DNA from: an uncultured Gemmiger sp.
GTDB taxonomy: Bacteria; Bacillota; Clostridia; Oscillospirales; Ruminococcaceae
Length of the DNA: 64,000 bases
Direction: 5' to 3'
Assembly: GCA_944388145.1 (NCBI GenBank)
Contig: CALXHQ010000001.1
Location: 248,001-312,000, forward strand
This document shows positions 60,511 to 64,000 of this stretch, in pieces. The notes under the pieces were generated by a model that saw only the letters and a list, made by a program, of their open reading frames with translations, had not been told where the DNA came from and searched no databases. Positions within the stretch are counted from its first letter, which is position 1. Every line of letters begins with the position of its first letter. The position numbers and the translations under genes are program-made.

Positions 60511-60539
60511 TTGCCCCGGGCCGCACCTTTCTTTACAAT
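60511..60539 (+). promoter_or_regulatory. Promoter of the aldo/keto reductase gene
   Basis: TTGCCC (60511-60516), 17-nt spacer, TACAAT (60534-60539). Confidence 0.6.
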
Positions 60540-60622
60540 AAGGATTGCATAGTACAACCCCGGGGTGCATCCCGCCGTCCGCCAAAACGGCGGAATGCCC
60601 TCTCCCTGAAGGAGGGAAACAC

Positions 60623-61471
60623 ATGGAATTTATCACCCAATGCGGCCAGGCAGCGGGCCCCATCGGCCAGGGGACCTGGTATCTGGGCGAGCATCCGGAC
60701 ACCTTTGCCCGGGAATGCAGCGCGCTGCGCGCCGGCATTGAGGCCGGTATGACACTGATCGATACCGCTGAGATGTATGGCAACGGCGCTGCTGAGCACC
60801 TGGTGGGCCAGGCCATCCAGGGCTATGACCGGGAGCATCTTTATCTGGTCTCCAAGGTATACCCCTTCAATGCCGGAAGGCGGGACATTTTTCAGAGCTG
60901 CGAAAATTCGCTGCGCCGGATGGGCACCGATTACCTGGACCTGTATCTGCTGCACTGGCGGGGTTCCATCCCACTGTCCGAGACAGTAGACTGCATGGAG
61001 GAGCTGAAAGCCAAGGGCCGCATCCGCAACTGGGGCGTGTCCAACTTGGATCTGGCCGACATGGAGGAGCTGTTTGAGGTGCGGGGCGGCACCAACTGTC
61101 TGACCGACCAGGTACTGTACCATCTGGGCAGCCGCGGCATCGAGTTTGATCTGCTGCCCTGGCTGCAGCACCGCGGGATGCCGGTAATGGCCTACTGCCC
61201 GCTGGCGCAGGGCGGCTCACTGCGGCGGGGCATGCTGGCAAATCCCGCTGTGCAGGAGGTGGCCAAAGAACACGGGGCGACCGCCTGCCAGGTGCTGCTG
61301 GCCTTCCTGCTGTCACGGCCGGGTGTCGTGCCCATTCCCCGCAGCTCCACCGCCAAGCACACACTGCAAAACGCCGCAGCTGCGGAGATCCGCCTGACCA
61401 GTGAGGAACTGGGCCGGCTGGAAGCTGCCTTCCCAGCGCCCAGGCATCGCGTACCGCTGGATATTATGTGA
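60623..61471 (+). CDS. Aldo/keto reductase
   Basis: 282 residues from ATG 60623-60625 (GGAGGG 7 nt upstream). TIM-barrel AKR motifs: LIDTAEMYGNG with the catalytic Asp and Tyr, LVSKVYPFN with Lys (usually LxTK), YLDLYLLHWRG with His, and IPRSSTAKHTLQNA for the NADP phosphate. Reduces aldehydes or ketones with NAD(P)H; substrate unknown. Galactarate dehydratase follows 64 bp downstream, which hints at sugar-acid metabolism but does not prove it. Confidence 0.9.
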   Translation: MEFITQCGQAAGPIGQGTWYLGEHPDTFARECSALRAGIEAGMTLIDTAEMYGNGAAEHLVGQAIQGYDREHLYLVSKVYPFNAGRRDIFQSCENSLRRMGTDYLDLYLLHWRGSIPLSETVDCMEELKAKGRIRNWGVSNLDLADMEELFEVRGGTNCLTDQVLYHLGSRGIEFDLLPWLQHRGMPVMAYCPLAQGGSLRRGMLANPAVQEVAKEHGATACQVLLAFLLSRPGVVPIPRSSTAKHTLQNAAAAEIRLTSEELGRLEAAFPAPRHRVPLDIM

Positions 61472-61535
61472 AGGCGCGACATATTCGTTTTTCCCTGTCT
61501 TACCCGATCATTTAAGCAAAGGAGAACTGAAGTTC

Positions 61536-63062
61536 ATGGCATCAGAATCCCCAAAAATGATTCAAATCAAGGATGCAGACAATGTGGCAGTGGCAGTCCA
61601 CGATCTGCCCGCCGGCGAGGAGGTACGTCCCGGCCTTGTCACCCGCGATCCCATTCCCCAGGCGCACAAAATCGCGCTGCGCGACATTCCCGCCGGCGGC
61701 GAGATCATCCGCTACGGCGTGGTACTGGGGTATGCCAAGGCGGATATCCCCGCCGGCAGCTGGATCAACGAGCATATGCTCAACCTGCCGGAGAGCCCCT
61801 CTCTGAAGGATATGCCCTATGCCACCAACATTGTTCCCACCGAACAGCTGCCTGCCCCCACCCGCACCACCTGGCTGGGCTACCGCAACAAGGTCGGCCC
61901 TGCCGGTACCCGCAATCTGCTGGGCATCGTCACCACCGTGCAGTGTGCCGCCGGCGTGTTGAAAGTGGCGGTGGAACGCATCAAAAAGGAGCTTTTGCCC
62001 AAATACCCCAACGTGGACGGCGTGGTGGCTGTCACCCACCCCTACGGCTGCGGCGTGGCCATCAACGCACCGCTGGCCAAGATTCCCATCCGCGCGGTGA
62101 CCAACCTGATCCGCCACCCGAACTTTGGCGGGGAGATCATGGTGGTGGGTTTGGGATGCGAAAAGCTGACCTATGACCGGGTACTGCCCCCGGAGGACAT
62201 CACCCCTGAAAATGTGCTGACACTGCAGGACTATGCCGGTCACGACGCCATGATGCAGGCCATCCTGGACATGGCGGACAAAAAGCTGCAACGGCTGAAC
62301 CGGCGCCGCCGTGAGGAGCTGCCTCTGAGCGAGCTGCTGATCGGCATGCAATGCGGCGGCAGCGATGCATTCAGCGGCATCACCGCCAACCCCAGTGCGG
62401 GCTATGCAGCCGATATGCTGGTGCGGGGCGGTGCCACCGTTCTGTTCAGCGAGGTGACCGAGGTGCGCGACGGCGTTCATATGCTGGCCGCCCGCTGCGT
62501 GGACGAGCACACCCGCGATCGCTTGGCCGAGGAAATGCAGTGGTACGACGACTATCTGGCCCAGGGCGGCGTGGACCGGGATGCCAACCCCACCCCCGGC
62601 AACAAGAAGGGCGGCCTGGCCAACATTGTGGAAAAGGCCATGGGTTCCATCGCCAAGAGCGGCACCAGCCCCATTGTGGAGGTGCTTTCCCCCGCCGAAA
62701 AGCCCACCAAACACGGGCTGATCTATGCGGCCACCCCTGCCAGCGACATCGTCTGCGGCCCCAGCCAGGTGGCCAGCGGCATCGACCTGCAGGTGTTTAT
62801 GACCGGCCGCGGCACCCCCTACGGCCTGGACATCTGCCCGGTCATCAAGGTTTGCAGCCGCACCGAGATGAAGCAGCACTGGTTTGACCTGATCGATATT
62901 TCCGCCGGCGGCATTGCCACCGGGGACAAAACCATCCCTGATGTGGGGCGGGAGATTTTTGACATGATCCTGGACGTGGCCAGCGGTATCCGCCAGCCGT
63001 ACAGCGACCAGTACGGATTCCACAACGATATGTGCATCTTTAACCCTGCACCCATCACCTGA
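61536..63062 (+). CDS. garD: Galactarate dehydratase (UxaA/GarD family)
   Basis: 508 residues from ATG 61536-61538 (AAAGGAG 11 nt upstream). The N-terminal SAF-like domain (DNVAVAVHDLPAGEEV, then ALRDIPAGGEIIRYG) and the large UxaA domain are both present, and long segments resemble E. coli GarD: HPYGCGVAINAPLA, VVGLGCEKL, IGMQCGGSDAFSGITANP, PTPGNKKGGLANIVEKAMGS. GarD removes water from galactarate to give 5-dehydro-4-deoxy-glucarate and needs iron. Altronate dehydratase is a relative, but the whole-length match favours galactarate. No aldolase or reductase of the pathway is in the window. Confidence 0.88.
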   Translation: MASESPKMIQIKDADNVAVAVHDLPAGEEVRPGLVTRDPIPQAHKIALRDIPAGGEIIRYGVVLGYAKADIPAGSWINEHMLNLPESPSLKDMPYATNIVPTEQLPAPTRTTWLGYRNKVGPAGTRNLLGIVTTVQCAAGVLKVAVERIKKELLPKYPNVDGVVAVTHPYGCGVAINAPLAKIPIRAVTNLIRHPNFGGEIMVVGLGCEKLTYDRVLPPEDITPENVLTLQDYAGHDAMMQAILDMADKKLQRLNRRRREELPLSELLIGMQCGGSDAFSGITANPSAGYAADMLVRGGATVLFSEVTEVRDGVHMLAARCVDEHTRDRLAEEMQWYDDYLAQGGVDRDANPTPGNKKGGLANIVEKAMGSIAKSGTSPIVEVLSPAEKPTKHGLIYAATPASDIVCGPSQVASGIDLQVFMTGRGTPYGLDICPVIKVCSRTEMKQHWFDLIDISAGGIATGDKTIPDVGREIFDMILDVASGIRQPYSDQYGFHNDMCIFNPAPIT

Positions 63063-63108
63063 CCGGACGTCTCGCCGCCAGACCGCCAAAAAGGAGTGAA
63101 GTAGAACC

Positions 63109-64000
63109 GTGGCTGTTCATGTTGTCGATGAAGCCCGCCGCTGCCTGCACTGCCAAAAGCCGATGTGCCGCGAGGGCTGCCCTATCCACACCCCCATTCC
63201 CGATATGATCCAGATGTTTCTGCACCATCAGATCGACGAGGCCGGTTTGATGCTGTTTGAAAACAATCCCCTGAGCGACGTGTGCAGCCTGGTCTGCGAC
63301 CAGGAAAAGCAGTGTGAAGGACACTGTGTACTGGGCCGCAAGGGCCAGCCGGTGCACATTTCCAGCATTGAAAACTACATTTCGGACAGTTACCTGGACC
63401 GGTTGGAGCTTCCCTGCGAGGAAAAGAAACACAAGCGGGTGGCCATTATCGGTTCCGGCCCCGCAGGCATCACCATCGCAGTACTGCTGGCCCAGAAGGG
63501 CTACGATGTGACCCTGTTTGAGAGTCACGACAAAATCGGCGGTGTGCTGCGCTACGGCATCCCGGAGTTCCGCCTGCCAAAGTCAATGTTGGACCGCTAC
63601 AAGACCCAGCTGGTCAAGCTGGGCATCAAGATCCGTCCAAACACCGTCATCGGCACCACCCTGACACTGGACGATTTGCAGCGGGATGGCTACAAGGCCA
63701 TCTTTATCGGAACTGGCGTGTGGCGCCCCCGCAAACTGAATATTCCCGGCGAGAGCCTGGGCCATGTGCATTTTGCCATCAACTACCTGCAAAACCCCGA
63801 TGTCTACGACCTGGGCAACGACCTGGTGGTGATTGGTGCCGGCAACTCTGCCATGGATGTAGCCCGCACCGCGCTGCGCAAGGGCGTGCGCCATGTGACG
63901 GTATTCTGCCGCCGGCTGCAGGCTGCCGCCAGCCAGAACGAGATCGACTACGCCATTGCCGATGGCGTCGAGTTTTTGTACGGTGCCCGGCCGGTGGAGA
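63109..64000 (+). CDS. GltD/NfnB-like NAD(P)-dependent iron-sulfur flavoprotein (partial)
   Basis: The frame runs off the right edge; 297 residues are visible from GTG 63109-63111 (AAGGAGTG 10 nt upstream). The N-terminal Fe-S region has CLHCQKPMCREGCP and CSLVCDQEKQCEGHC. FAD-binding follows: KRVAIIGSGPAGITIAVLLA and GGVLRYGIPEFRLPK. The NAD(P)-binding fold comes next: DLVVIGAGNSAMDVART. This is the small subunit type of glutamate synthase, also found in NfnB and other electron-bifurcating enzymes. The C-terminal part is needed to tell these apart. Confidence 0.9.
   Translation, partial: MAVHVVDEARRCLHCQKPMCREGCPIHTPIPDMIQMFLHHQIDEAGLMLFENNPLSDVCSLVCDQEKQCEGHCVLGRKGQPVHISSIENYISDSYLDRLELPCEEKKHKRVAIIGSGPAGITIAVLLAQKGYDVTLFESHDKIGGVLRYGIPEFRLPKSMLDRYKTQLVKLGIKIRPNTVIGTTLTLDDLQRDGYKAIFIGTGVWRPRKLNIPGESLGHVHFAINYLQNPDVYDLGNDLVVIGAGNSAMDVARTALRKGVRHVTVFCRRLQAAASQNEIDYAIADGVEFLYGARPVE

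Overview
The window looks like chromosomal DNA from a GC-rich anaerobic member of the Clostridia, most likely Oscillospiraceae/Ruminococcaceae (Gemmiger, Subdoligranulum or Faecalibacterium relatives). Reasons: a Firmicute gene set (DnaD plus DnaI-type helicase loader, mini-RNase III, class B sortase, YtrA-type GntR with its ABC transporter, RecD2, ComFC, YmfF/YmfH peptidase pair), GGAGG ribosome binding sites, several GTG and TTG starts, and an Ech-type energy-converting [NiFe] hydrogenase. The genus is an inference.

Layout. 1-170: start of a CapD/FlaA1-like sugar-nucleotide dehydratase running off the left edge. 526-7420, all minus strand: glmS, sortase B, a beta-glucoside PTS EIIBC with its 6-phospho-beta-glucosidase, and an orotate-type phosphoribosyltransferase. 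7723-9606: dnaD-like and dnaI-like primosome genes. 9861-12536: YozG-type regulator with a DUF2975 membrane protein, then a phosphohexomutase. 12836-19101: YifB/ComM ATPase, then a minus-strand operon ymfF-ymfH-lgt-folD. 19322-19396: tRNA-Gly(TCC). 19525-25601: DUF6020-like membrane protein with a tiny coupled peptide, an RsmF-type methyltransferase, a Cys/Gly-rich 60-residue peptide, mini-RNase III, ObgE, and L27/L21 with an L21-type leader. 25839-27197: MATE transporter. 27407-30389: three-gene 2-hydroxyacyl-CoA dehydratase activase-like module. 30947-32353: glmM. 32559-33032: decayed tyrosine recombinase beside tRNA-Ala(GGC). 33527-35500: GntR/ABC transporter operon behind a large palindromic operator. 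35542-37297: Zn-ribbon protein, small membrane protein, coaX. 37456-41211: nucleoside salvage group (deoD, cdd, two BMP-type lipoproteins). 41387-47415: radical SAM protein, large polytopic membrane protein, recD2 and comFC. 47480-48508: mreB-like gene. 48585-59769: echABCDEF (minus) back to back with hypABFCDE (plus). 59791-64000: ogt, aldo/keto reductase, galactarate dehydratase, and the start of a GltD-like flavoprotein.

The strongest connected system is the hydrogenase locus. Six Ech subunits form a membrane complex that couples ferredoxin oxidation and H2 formation to ion translocation. The divergent operon supplies the complete HypA-F nickel and Fe(CN)2CO assembly line. No C-terminal endopeptidase is present, and none appears to be needed, because EchE stops right after its last Ni-binding motif. 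GlmS and GlmM together cover two steps of UDP-GlcNAc synthesis. DeoD, Cdd and the two lipoproteins point to nucleoside uptake and salvage.

The least explained items are the split activase module, the four-cluster EchF, two very small peptides (29 and 60 residues), and the 19-bp-arm operator in front of the GntR gene. I saw no CRISPR array, rRNA, intact mobile element or replication origin.
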